DNA of 49,189 bases from Oscillospiraceae bacterium (lineage in GTDB: Bacteria > Bacillota > Clostridia > Oscillospirales > Oscillospiraceae). Position numbers and translations under genes: made by a program. The stretch's first letter is position 1. Every line of letters starts with the position of its first letter. Shown one piece after another: positions 6,539-13,958 of the stretch. The notes beneath the pieces were generated by a model, which searched no databases, had not been told where the DNA came from, and was given only the letters and a program-made list of their open reading frames with translations. The stretch lies in the NCBI GenBank assembly GCA_022797115.1, contig JAAWKB010000006.1, forward strand, positions 1 to 49,189, given 5' to 3'.

Positions 6539-8965
6539 TTACAGTTTGGTGATATGCGCCCCCGCCACCTTCAGCATCAGCTTTTTCGTGCCCACGCCGT
6601 CAAAGGCAACCTCGACAAGCGCGTCATTGCCCAGGGGGCGTACAGACAGGACCATCCCCTGGCCAAAGGTCCTGTGCTGGATGGCGTCCCCCTGCTGAAG
6701 CTGTAGAAGGCCGCCCGCCGGGGCTGCGCTGGAAACGGTGAAGCCCGTATCATGGACCGTGCGGGGACGCCGCTGCCGCCCCCCAGTGATCTGGCCGCCC
6801 CCGCCAGATGTACCGGGCTCGGCGCTCCCGCCAGGGATGCGGGGCTCGCTCTTGCCCTGCCAATCAATGGACGCCTGGGGCAGCTCATCCAAAAAGCGGG
6901 AGGGCTTATTGGTACTGGTGCGGCCATAGAGCATCCGTTGGCGGGCGGTGGTCATGGTCAGCGTCTCCCGGGCCCGGGTCATGGCCACATAGCACAGCCG
7001 CCGCTCTTCCTCCATCTCCTCTCCCTCTCCGATGGCACGGATACCGGGGAAAACCCCTTCCTCCATGCCGACCACGTAGACATGGGGGAACTCCAGCCCC
7101 TTTGCGCTGTGCATGGTCATCAGGGACACGCAGTTGTCATTCTCCGCTTTTTCGTCCAGATCCGTATACAGCGCCACGCTGTCTAAAAAGCCCGCCAGGC
7201 TGGGGTCCTCCGGCTCGCTCTCCAGGAAACCGATGATGCTGGAGCGCAATTCCTGTACGTTCTCGATCCGGCCCCGGCTCTCCATGTCCCCCTTGTCCTC
7301 CAGGGCCTTCACATAGCCGGTCTTTTCACACACCGCATCGTACAGCTCCGGCAGCTCCATGGTCCCCTCCATCGCCCGCAGCTCCTGGATGATGGCCCAG
7401 AAGCCCTTGAGCTTGCCCGCCGTGCTCTTGAGGGACGGGTACTCCTCCGCCCGCTCAATGATCTGGCAGAGGCTGGTCCCCTCCTGGGCCGCCAGCTGGG
7501 CCACCCGGTCCACGCTCGTCCCGCCGATGCCCCGGGCGGGCACGTTGACAATCCGGCGCAGCCGCAAGTCGTCATTGCCGTTGTGGATGACGCACAGGTA
7601 TGCCAGCATGTCCTTCACCTCGGCACGGTCAAAGAACTTCATGCCGCCATAAACCCGGTAGGGGACGCCGTTGCGCTTGAGGGCCATTTCCAGGGCGTTG
7701 GACTGGGCGTTCATCCGGTAGAGAATGGCGCTGTCCCGCCAGGAGCCGCCCCGGCCGTAGCTCTCCATAATCTTCCCCGCCACAAAATTGGCCTCGTCGC
7801 TCTCGCTGAACACGCTCTTCACCAGCACCTTCTCCCCCAGGCCGCTCTCGGTCCACAGGGTCTTCCCCTTGCGGCCCGTGTTGTTGCTGATGACCGCGTT
7901 GGCCGCGTCCAGAATATTCTGGGTGGAGCGGTAGTTCTGCTCCAGGCGGATGGTGCGGCAGGTGTCGTACTGCTTTTCAAAGCTGAGGATATTTTCGATA
8001 TTCGCCCCCCGGAACCGGTAGATGGACTGGTCATCATCCCCTACTACGCAGATATTCTCGTATCCGCCGGCCAGCAGGCGGGCCAGCATATACTGGAGAT
8101 GGTTCGTGTCTTGGTACTCGTCTATCAGCACATAGCGGAATTTGCGCTGGTAGTATGTACGCACCTCCTCGTCCTTTTTCAGCAGATGGACTGTATGGAG
8201 AATGATATCGTCAAAATCCAGGGCGTTTGCCTCCCGCAGCCGCCGCTGGTAGCCTGCGTAAATCTCCGCAATGCGGGGCATCCGCCAGTCGTGGGACGTC
8301 TGGTTTTCCTGGGCAAACTGCTCAGGGGACTGGTCCTGGTCCTTTGCGTTGGAGATGATGTGGAGGACGGAGCGGGGCTGGAATTCCTTCTCATCCAGGC
8401 TCATGGCCTTCAGGATATCCTTGATGACCCGCTTGCTGTCGTCGGTATCATAGATCGTGAAATTGCTGCTGAAGCCCAGGCCCAGCCGCTCAATATCCCG
8501 GCGCAAAATCCGGATGCAGGCGCTGTGGAAGGTGGCGGCCCAAATATCCTTTGCCACCGGCCCGCACATCCGCTCCAGCCGCTCCTTGAGCTCCCCTGCC
8601 GCCTTGTTGGTGAAGGTGATGGCGATCACCGACCAGGGCGCGGCGGGCTCCATGGCGCACAGACGGTGGGCCTCCCGCCAGTCCTCCGGGGAGGGGTCGT
8701 CCGGGAAACCCTCCAGAAATGCCAGCTCCTTTTCACCGGCCCAGGGCGGCAGCTCCTCCGTATCGCTGCCCCGGCCGAAGGTGAGCAGGTTGTCCACCCG
8801 GTTGATCAGCACCGTGGTCTTCCCGCTGCCTGCACCGGCCAGCAGCAGCAGGGGGCCCTCCGTGGCCATCACAGCCTCCCGCTGGCGGGGGTTCATCTTC
8901 CTGTAGCGTTTGGCGATGACCGCCCGGCGGGCAGCAGCGTACCGTTTTGTAAACTCTTGCGTCAT
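6539..8965 (-). CDS. pcrA: UvrD/PcrA-type ATP-dependent DNA helicase
   Basis: 808 residues, superfamily 1A helicase acting 3'-5' in repair and in clearing proteins from DNA. Motif I AGAGSGKTT (43-51), Ia AITFTNKAAGEL (about 115-126), II IDEYQDTNHLQ (281-291), III VVGDDDQSIYRFRGA (about 308-322), IV RLEQNYRS, V MTMHSAKGLEFPHVYV and VI EERRLCYVAMTRARETL are all intact. Compared with B. subtilis PcrA there is an insertion of about 45 residues between motifs I and Ia (about 65-110). The C-terminus ends in the Tudor-like RNA-polymerase-binding segment GDAIQHRTFGQGMVLSV...KLMLKVAGAHITKL. The ATG at 8965 has only a weak ribosome site, but no better in-frame start exists upstream. Confidence 0.96.
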   Translation of the reverse strand: MTQEFTKRYAAARRAVIAKRYRKMNPRQREAVMATEGPLLLLAGAGSGKTTVLINRVDNLLTFGRGSDTEELPPWAGEKELAFLEGFPDDPSPEDWREAHRLCAMEPAAPWSVIAITFTNKAAGELKERLERMCGPVAKDIWAATFHSACIRILRRDIERLGLGFSSNFTIYDTDDSKRVIKDILKAMSLDEKEFQPRSVLHIISNAKDQDQSPEQFAQENQTSHDWRMPRIAEIYAGYQRRLREANALDFDDIILHTVHLLKKDEEVRTYYQRKFRYVLIDEYQDTNHLQYMLARLLAGGYENICVVGDDDQSIYRFRGANIENILSFEKQYDTCRTIRLEQNYRSTQNILDAANAVISNNTGRKGKTLWTESGLGEKVLVKSVFSESDEANFVAGKIMESYGRGGSWRDSAILYRMNAQSNALEMALKRNGVPYRVYGGMKFFDRAEVKDMLAYLCVIHNGNDDLRLRRIVNVPARGIGGTSVDRVAQLAAQEGTSLCQIIERAEEYPSLKSTAGKLKGFWAIIQELRAMEGTMELPELYDAVCEKTGYVKALEDKGDMESRGRIENVQELRSSIIGFLESEPEDPSLAGFLDSVALYTDLDEKAENDNCVSLMTMHSAKGLEFPHVYVVGMEEGVFPGIRAIGEGEEMEEERRLCYVAMTRARETLTMTTARQRMLYGRTSTNKPSRFLDELPQASIDWQGKSEPRIPGGSAEPGTSGGGGQITGGRQRRPRTVHDTGFTVSSAAPAGGLLQLQQGDAIQHRTFGQGMVLSVRPLGNDALVEVAFDGVGTKKLMLKVAGAHITKL

Positions 8966-9122
8966 ATGTATGCCACATCTCTCTTTCCTATATTGGTAGT
9001 TCCTCCCCTATTTTAATATAGTTCCCGTCTGCGGTCAACCGGATTTTTCCATACCCGTCCTGCCCGCACAGGCCCTCTGCCCCGCTCATATACTGGATTA
9101 CCAAGTGTAAAGGAGGCCCGGC

Positions 9123-9755
9123 ATGGAACAATCTTTCCCATTTCAGCTTTATCCACTTCCCTACAGCTATATCGCCCTCATGCCCCACTGCGATGCGAAT
9201 ACGCTTTACTACCACCACGATAAATGCTACGCTGATTCCGTCTACGAGCTAAACAACCTGGTAGTACGCCACCGGCTTACCCACTTGAGCCTGTCGCAGC
9301 TGCTGGCGGAGGATATCAACCTGCCCACTGCCCAGCTCAACCGCCTGCGCAGCGCAGCCGGGGCGGTCTACAACCACCAGCTGTATTTTGAGGGCATTGC
9401 CTGCAAGGCCGGACAGCCCCCCTTCAACCGCCTGACCGAGGCCATCATCACCACCTATGGCTCCATGCCGGCCTTCCAGCAGCTCTTGACCGAGGCAGCA
9501 GCCAGCATCATCGGCTCCGGATGGGTCTGGCTGCTGGCGGAGGGGAGCAAGGGCATCCATATTGCCACCACGCCCAATAATGAGGTGGTGGATCTGCAAT
9601 CCGTTTCCCCCATCCTGGTACTGGATATGTGGGAGCACGCCTACCTCTCTGTGGATCACTTTGACAAGGCGTCTTATGTGGCCACATGGTTCTCCCTGAT
9701 CGACTGGGGCCGGGCGGAGCAGCGGTATCTCGCCGCCCTCGGCGCCGCTGCATAG
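9123..9755 (+). CDS. Fe/Mn superoxide dismutase homologue with altered active site
   Basis: 210 residues with the full two-domain Fe/Mn SOD pattern: LPYSYIALMPHCDANTLYYHH, AVYNHQLYFEGI, GSGWVWLL, PILVLDMWEHAYL. The four metal ligands are kept (His31, His85, Asp168, His172), as is Glu171 of the WEHAY motif. However, the second-sphere residues that normally gate and protonate the substrate differ: the positions of E. coli His30 and Tyr34 are Cys35 and Ser39, and neither canonical glutamine position (FeSOD Gln69, MnSOD Gln146) holds Gln (Ala81 and Asn152 by hand alignment). It should bind metal, but classical dismutase activity is uncertain. AAAGGAGG lies six bases before the ATG. It stands alone between pcrA and the sigE locus. 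Confidence 0.85.
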   Translation: MEQSFPFQLYPLPYSYIALMPHCDANTLYYHHDKCYADSVYELNNLVVRHRLTHLSLSQLLAEDINLPTAQLNRLRSAAGAVYNHQLYFEGIACKAGQPPFNRLTEAIITTYGSMPAFQQLLTEAAASIIGSGWVWLLAEGSKGIHIATTPNNEVVDLQSVSPILVLDMWEHAYLSVDHFDKASYVATWFSLIDWGRAEQRYLAALGAAA

Positions 9756-9760
9756 CAGCA

Positions 9761-9783
9761 GGCCGCCCGGAAACCGGGCGGCC
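9761..9783. terminator. Terminator hairpin between sod and sigE
   Basis: A 10-bp GC-only stem (GGCCGCCCGG with CCGGGCGGCC) with an AAA loop sits between the convergent stop codons of the SOD homologue and sigE. No T-tract. Confidence 0.6.
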
Positions 9784-9791
9784 CTGCCTGT

Positions 9792-10505
9792 TCAGCTCAT
9801 TTTGATAATTTCCCGCTTCAGCCGGTCAATGATCCGCTTCTCCAGCCGGGAGATATAGGACTGGGAGATCCCAAGCCTGTCGGCCACCTCCTTCTGGGTC
9901 TGCTCTTTGTTGCCACACAGGCCGAAGCGCAGGACAATGATCTCACGCTCCCGCTCCGACAGCTTGTCAATGGCAGCGGCCAGGAGCTGCCGGTCCACAT
10001 CGTCCTCAATGGGCCGCATGACCGTGTCCGCCTCAGTGCCCAGCACGTCGCTGAGCAGCAGCTCATTGCCGTCCCAGTCCGTATTGAGCGGTTCGTCCAG
10101 GCTGACCTCATTACGCTGGGATGAGTTCTTGCGCAGGTACATCAAAATCTCGTTTTCAATGCATCGGCTGGCGTAGGTGGCCAGCTTGATATTTTTGTCC
10201 GTGCGGTAGGTATTGATGGCCTTGATCAGGCCAATGGCCCCGATGGAGATCAGATCCTCTATGTTAATGCCCGTATTTTCAAACCGCCGGGCAATGTAGA
10301 CCACCAGCCGCAGGTTCCGCTCAATCAGGGTCTGACGGACTGCCTCCTCCCCCGCGTCCAAACGGGCGAGCAGCGCAGCCTCCTCCTCCCGGTTCAGGGG
10401 CGGCGGCAGGGTGTCGCTGCCCCCGATATACATGATCTTCCCCGGCCGGATCAGCCCCAGCCGGACCAGCAGGCGGCGAAGCGCCTCTCTCCACTTATGC
10501 AGCAT
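9792..10505 (-). CDS. sigE: Sporulation sigma factor SigE (precursor)
   Basis: 237 residues from ATG 10505, which has AGGAGG nine bases upstream; an in-frame TTG nine bases earlier would touch the ribosome site. The N-terminal pro-sequence (about 1-28, [18 protein letters not shown]) is followed by sigma region 2 ([26 protein letters not shown]...[17 protein letters not shown]) and region 4 with its helix-turn-helix ([20 protein letters not shown]). SigE is the first mother-cell sigma factor, inactive until SpoIIGA removes the pro-peptide. The gene overlaps the end of spoIIGA by 11 bp, so the two are translationally coupled. Confidence 0.95.
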   Translation of the reverse strand: MLHKWREALRRLLVRLGLIRPGKIMYIGGSDTLPPPLNREEEAALLARLDAGEEAVRQTLIERNLRLVVYIARRFENTGINIEDLISIGAIGLIKAINTYRTDKNIKLATYASRCIENEILMYLRKNSSQRNEVSLDEPLNTDWDGNELLLSDVLGTEADTVMRPIEDDVDRQLLAAAIDKLSEREREIIVLRFGLCGNKEQTQKEVADRLGISQSYISRLEKRIIDRLKREIIKMS

Positions 10506-11367
10506 GGCCGCCAACCTCCTTCCCTGTTTCCCCGCCCCATAAGGCGCTGTAGCCGCCGCCGTCAGATACCACCGTAGGCGACAACGCTACCGTCAGTCCC
10601 TTCCACTCCCCGCTGTCAAACATCACCCGGTCCGCCCGGAAACACAGCAGCAGCCCCCCGCTGACCCCGACCGCCTGATATGGGAGCAGGCGGAAGCCGC
10701 TCCCAGCCCCCAGCCGCTCCAGGCACTTGGCCGCGCCGTCCCGCTCCAGATGGGAGAGGATTTCCCGCTCCCCCGCCGCCAGCAGCGGCTCCAGGGCGGC
10801 ATAATGGACCGTCAGCACCGGCCGGCCGGTGAGGCCGTCGGTGAGGGTGTGCCCGGTATCCAGCAGCGCGGCAAACTGCGCCGACGCGCCCCGCCATTCC
10901 ACCCGACACCGGCAAAGCTGGCCCGCCAGCTGGTGGCGGGCCCCTCCGCGGAACACCACAGATAGGACAAGGAAACATCCACCGCCTGCAAGTAAAAATA
11001 CTTTCCAGTTCAGAGCAGCCAGCAGTTCTATCCCTCTCCCACTCTCCAGCAGGCGGCCAACGGCCACCACTACGCCGCCCATGGTACACGAGAGCATAAA
11101 AAACAGCAAAAACTGCCGCAGGAATGCCTCCCGCCTCCCGAAGGCCAGCCATACCAGCCCGGCGGCGGCGGCAAACTGCGGGAAAAAGGAGGCGGCAAAG
11201 CGCAGCCCCGGCAGGGCGCACAGCGCGCCATATGTACCGCCCGCCAGCGAAGCCGCCAGCAGCCGCTTCGTCCGCACCGGCAGGCCGGAGAGCTGCGCTG
11301 TCACATACAGCGCCAGGGCATCCGTCATGCAGTTGAGAAGAAAGGCCATATCCAGATAGACAATCAT
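10495..11367 (-). CDS. spoIIGA: SpoIIGA, pro-SigE processing aspartic protease
   Basis: 290 residues. Five hydrophobic segments fill the N-terminal half ([20 protein letters not shown] start, then four more to about 140), followed by a cytosolic protease domain with the catalytic aspartate in [19 protein letters not shown] (about 168). SpoIIGA sits in the septal membrane and cleaves pro-SigE after the SpoIIR signal from the forespore. ATG 11367 is preceded by AGGAGG. The order spoIIGA-sigE and the 11-bp overlap match the spoIIG operon of other endospore formers. A Spo0A-box promoter and a hairpin overlapping the ribosome site lie just upstream. Confidence 0.93.
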   Translation of the reverse strand: MIVYLDMAFLLNCMTDALALYVTAQLSGLPVRTKRLLAASLAGGTYGALCALPGLRFAASFFPQFAAAAGLVWLAFGRREAFLRQFLLFFMLSCTMGGVVVAVGRLLESGRGIELLAALNWKVFLLAGGGCFLVLSVVFRGGARHQLAGQLCRCRVEWRGASAQFAALLDTGHTLTDGLTGRPVLTVHYAALEPLLAAGEREILSHLERDGAAKCLERLGAGSGFRLLPYQAVGVSGGLLLCFRADRVMFDSGEWKGLTVALSPTVVSDGGGYSALWGGETGKEVGGHAA

Positions 11368-11379
11368 CCCCGTCCCCCT

Positions 11380-11406
11380 CCTGCCGGGGCAGGCCGCCCC
11401 GGCAGG
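11380..11406 (-). other. Leader hairpin overlapping the spoIIGA ribosome site
   Basis: An 11-bp perfect stem (CCTGCCGGGGC with GCCCCGGCAGG, 5-nt loop). The last three bases of the 3' arm on the minus strand are the first bases of the AGGAGG ribosome site of spoIIGA, so the stem could restrict translation initiation. Confidence 0.6.
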
Positions 11407-11410
11407 AAAT

Positions 11411-11445
11411 AGTATAGACCCTGTCCGGGGCGGGATTTTGTCGGA
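11411..11445 (-). promoter_or_regulatory. Spo0A-controlled promoter of spoIIGA-sigE
   Basis: Minus-strand -10 TATACT (11411-11416). No good -35 is present at 17 bp; instead TTTGTCGGA (plus strand 11437-11445) matches the Spo0A box TTTGTCGAA at eight of nine positions and is centred near -37. This is the arrangement of the B. subtilis spoIIG promoter, where Spo0A~P binds at the -35 region. Confidence 0.65.
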
Positions 11446-11490
11446 AGTGGGACAGGGCGTGGGGATTTTTCCGAGTCCTCCGCAGGCCGC

Positions 11491-11518
11491 AAAAAGGAGG
11501 GGGCCCGCCCCCTCCTTT
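11491..11518 (-). terminator. spoIVA terminator
   Basis: Stem GGAGGGGG (11496-11503) with CCCCCTCC (11508-11515), flanked by AAA/TTT; on the minus strand it ends in TTTTT. It lies 17 bp after the spoIVA stop codon. Confidence 0.8.
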
Positions 11519-11534
11519 CACGCCGCGATGGAAT

Positions 11535-13013
11535 TTATAGGATGATGCAGATAAGGCCGCCGCTGCCCTCGTTGACAATCCGCTGAAGCGTCTCCTGGAA
11601 TTTCAGCCGCGCATCCATAGGCATCCGGTAGAGCTTCGCCTGCAGATCCTCGTTGACCAGCTCGTGGAAGCTCCGGCCAAAGATGTTTGACTCCCAGATC
11701 TGGGTGGGGTCGCCGCTGAATTTCTCCATAAGGTAGTTCACCATGTCCTCGCTCTGCTTCTCGTTGCCTACAATGGGCGACACTGTGGATTCGATGTCCA
11801 CCTTGAACATGTGGATGGACGGCGCGCTGGCCCGCAGCTTGATGCCGTAACGCCCACCCTGCCGCATGACCTCCGGCTCCTCCAGCAGCAGCTCCTCCAT
11901 CGTGGGCATAACAATGCCATACCCCGTCTCATAGACATTGTTCAGCGCGTCGGACACCTTGTCAAACCGCGCCTTGACCCCCGCCAGCTCGGTCAGAAGC
12001 TCCATCAAATCCCCGTCGTCCGCCACCGTAAAGCCGGACTGGCTGGAGAGGGTCTGATAGAACAGCTCTCGGGGCAATTGCAGCTCCGCGGAGGCCACGC
12101 CGCACCCCAAATCGATGGACAGCACCCGGCTGAGGGAGATGTCCTCCTGCTCCCCCATCTCCTTGATCACCGGCTCTACCTCACGGATGTGGGCCATCTT
12201 GCTGCCGCCCTCCCGGATCACGCCGTAGACCGCCTGCTTGATGGGGTGGTCCATGGGCAGCGCGTCCACCCAGGCGGGCAGGAAAATCCGCATCTCCCGC
12301 AGGGGAAACTCATATAAGATACTCTTGATAATGTAGGTAATGGCGTCCTCTGTCAGCTCCAGGCAGTTCACCGGCAGGCACTGCACCCCAAACCGGCTCT
12401 CAATGTCCCGGCTGATATTGGTTGCCCGGCCGCCGTGGGGCTCGGTGGAGTTGAGCAGGACGATAAACGGTTTGCCCAGCTCCTGAAGCTCTGTAATAAC
12501 CCGCTCCTCCGCCTCCAGATAGTCCTCCCGGGGGATGTCGGTGATGGAGCCATCTGTGGTGATGACAATGCCCACCGTGGAGTGCTCCTGGATCACCTTC
12601 CGGGTGCCGATCTCCGCCGCCTCGGCCATGGGGATCTCATGATCCATCCAGGGCGTCATGACCATGCGGGGCGCGCCGTCCTCAAACTGCCCCATAGCCC
12701 CCCGGACCATGTAGCCCACACTGTCGATCAGCCGCACCGCGAAGGTCGCTCCCCCCTCCAGGGATACGTCCACCGCCTCCTCTGGCACGAACTTGGGCTC
12801 CGCCGTCATGATCGTCCGGCCGCTGCCGGACTGGGGCAGTTCGTCAATCGCCCGCTCCCGGCGGTAGACATTGTCGATGTTGGGAATGACGCAGGTCTCC
12901 ATAAATCGCTTGATAAAGGTGCTCTTCCCTGTCCGCACCGGCCCCAGCACACCCACAAACAGGGACCCGCCGGTGCGTGTGGCAATGTCTTGATAGAGAT
13001 CCGTATGTATCAT
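11535..13013 (-). CDS. spoIVA: Stage IV sporulation protein A
   Basis: 492 residues, the same length as B. subtilis SpoIVA. The N-terminal ATPase domain has Walker A GPVRTGKST (24-32) and the family segments LPQSGSGRTIMTAEPKFVP and LIDSVGYMVRGAMGQFEDG. The C-terminus (about 400-492) carries the middle/C domain ending GSGGLICIIL that contacts SpoVM and coat proteins. SpoIVA polymerises with ATP on the outer forespore membrane as the base of the spore coat. ATG 13013 follows GGGAGG at five bases. A near-consensus SigE promoter is at 13101-13129. Its partners sipL and spoVM lie about 7-8 kb away in this window. Confidence 0.98.
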   Translation of the reverse strand: MIHTDLYQDIATRTGGSLFVGVLGPVRTGKSTFIKRFMETCVIPNIDNVYRRERAIDELPQSGSGRTIMTAEPKFVPEEAVDVSLEGGATFAVRLIDSVGYMVRGAMGQFEDGAPRMVMTPWMDHEIPMAEAAEIGTRKVIQEHSTVGIVITTDGSITDIPREDYLEAEERVITELQELGKPFIVLLNSTEPHGGRATNISRDIESRFGVQCLPVNCLELTEDAITYIIKSILYEFPLREMRIFLPAWVDALPMDHPIKQAVYGVIREGGSKMAHIREVEPVIKEMGEQEDISLSRVLSIDLGCGVASAELQLPRELFYQTLSSQSGFTVADDGDLMELLTELAGVKARFDKVSDALNNVYETGYGIVMPTMEELLLEEPEVMRQGGRYGIKLRASAPSIHMFKVDIESTVSPIVGNEKQSEDMVNYLMEKFSGDPTQIWESNIFGRSFHELVNEDLQAKLYRMPMDARLKFQETLQRIVNEGSGGLICIIL

Positions 13014-13057
13014 AGCTACCTCCCATTCGGTTATTCAATCATAAAGAGCCTGCTGCG

Positions 13058-13091
13058 GAGTAAACCTCCGGCCTGGGAGGTTTTGATACTC
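13058..13091 (-). other. Hairpin in the spoIVA 5' leader
   Basis: AAACCTCC (13062-13069) pairs with GGAGGTTT (13076-13083), 6-nt loop, with GAGTA/TACTC ends outside. It lies between the SigE promoter and the spoIVA ribosome site, so it would be in the leader RNA. Possible stabiliser or translational control; not otherwise identified. Confidence 0.5.
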
Positions 13092-13100
13092 TTTGCTCCT

Positions 13101-13129
13101 ACTGTATGAGGGCATGGCCGGAAATATGC
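13101..13129 (-). promoter_or_regulatory. SigE-type promoter of spoIVA
   Basis: Minus-strand -35 GCATATT (13123-13129) and -10 CATACAGT (13101-13108) with a 14-bp spacer. This matches the SigE consensus (KMATATT, 14-15 bp, CATACAhT) at all but one position, and spoIVA is a known SigE gene. Confidence 0.75.
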
Positions 13130-13159
13130 CAGAGGCAGTCCGCAGCTTTGCATTTCCCG

Positions 13160-13633
13160 CTACAGGGCCTTCGCAACCAGGATATATTCGTCTGTGCGCC
13201 CGGCCTCCGCAAAGCCTGCGCGCTCGAACAGGCCCAGGGCGGGGTTATCCACCGCAATATTGTCCCGCAGCTCCCTCACCCCGTTTGCCTTGGCCGCGCC
13301 GCAGAGAAGGCGGAGCCCTGCGCTGCCATACCCACGCCCCCGGCAGGGGGCAGCAATGAGGATGTCGCATAAAAACGCCTGGAACGCTTCGTCATAGTGG
13401 TAGGACGCCTCCCCTACCCACTCCATTGTCTCCGCATCGCGGAGGTAGCGGTAAAACCTCGCCCCGTCCCCCTCCGCAACCCATCGCGCATACCAGTCCG
13501 CCCACCGCTCCCTGGGGAACGGAATCACACCGCCATAAGCGTGGTTATAGGCCATCGTCTCCGGGTCGCCCAGCAGCTTCTGGCGGAAAGCCAGCTCCTC
13601 CAGCTTGGGACGGTAGAATTGAATCGGTTCCAT
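13160..13633 (-). CDS. GNAT-family N-acetyltransferase
   Basis: 157 residues from ATG 13633, which has GGGAGG nine bases upstream; the frame continues further upstream without a ribosome site. The acetyl-CoA-binding motif is LIAAPCRGRGYGSAGLRLLCGAA (R/Q-x-x-G-x-G/A pattern as RGRGYG), followed by NPALGLFERAGFAEAGR, the typical beta5-alpha4 segment. It transfers an acetyl group to an unknown amine. Its 3' end overlaps the spoIVA upstream region but transcription is in the same direction. Confidence 0.88.
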   Translation of the reverse strand: MEPIQFYRPKLEELAFRQKLLGDPETMAYNHAYGGVIPFPRERWADWYARWVAEGDGARFYRYLRDAETMEWVGEASYHYDEAFQAFLCDILIAAPCRGRGYGSAGLRLLCGAAKANGVRELRDNIAVDNPALGLFERAGFAEAGRTDEYILVAKAL

Positions 13634-13783
13634 AGCCGGTTCCTCCCTTTTCTGTGATAATTGTACCAATATAGTACCCGCCGCCCCATTTGTCAAGAGA
13701 GCCCCAGCCCTCCCGGCGGGAAGGATCCCCCTCCTCTACTATTAAATTACTTATAAAATTCCAGAATCTATGCAGCCCGCATA

Positions 13784-13812
13784 TTGTATCCCTTTGGCAG
13801 GGTCGGTACAAT
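13784..13812 (+). promoter_or_regulatory. Candidate SigA promoter of the SLH protein gene
   Basis: -35 TTGTAT (13784-13789), 17-bp spacer, -10 TACAAT (13807-13812). It leaves a leader of about 140 nt before the start codon. Confidence 0.55.
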
Positions 13813-13818
13813 GGCTAT

Positions 13819-13958
13819 TGGGTACCTCTGCCTGCGGCAAGGCCCCTGGCCGGCCTGCGGGACGGAGGGCCGCTCCTGCCATACGCTGTTTCGATGGGGA
13901 GGTGATGGCGCGCGGGGAAGATGGCAGGAAAAATAAATTGGAAAGCGAGGAAATTTCA
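13819..13958 (+). other. Long GC-rich leader of the SLH protein gene
   Basis: No gene is supported in this stretch. It is rich in self-complementary GGCC/GCGG blocks (13840-13880) and ends in the ribosome site GCGAGG. I could not match it to a riboswitch class that I know; c-di-GMP-I was considered and does not fit. Confidence 0.35.

Noticed and set aside
7583-9016. A 477-codon open frame on the plus strand opposite pcrA.
   Set aside because: Antisense to all helicase motifs of pcrA and without recognisable domains.
13819-13958. A c-di-GMP-I riboswitch in the SLH gene leader.
   Set aside because: The conserved GCAAA-containing and GNRA receptor elements could not be placed.
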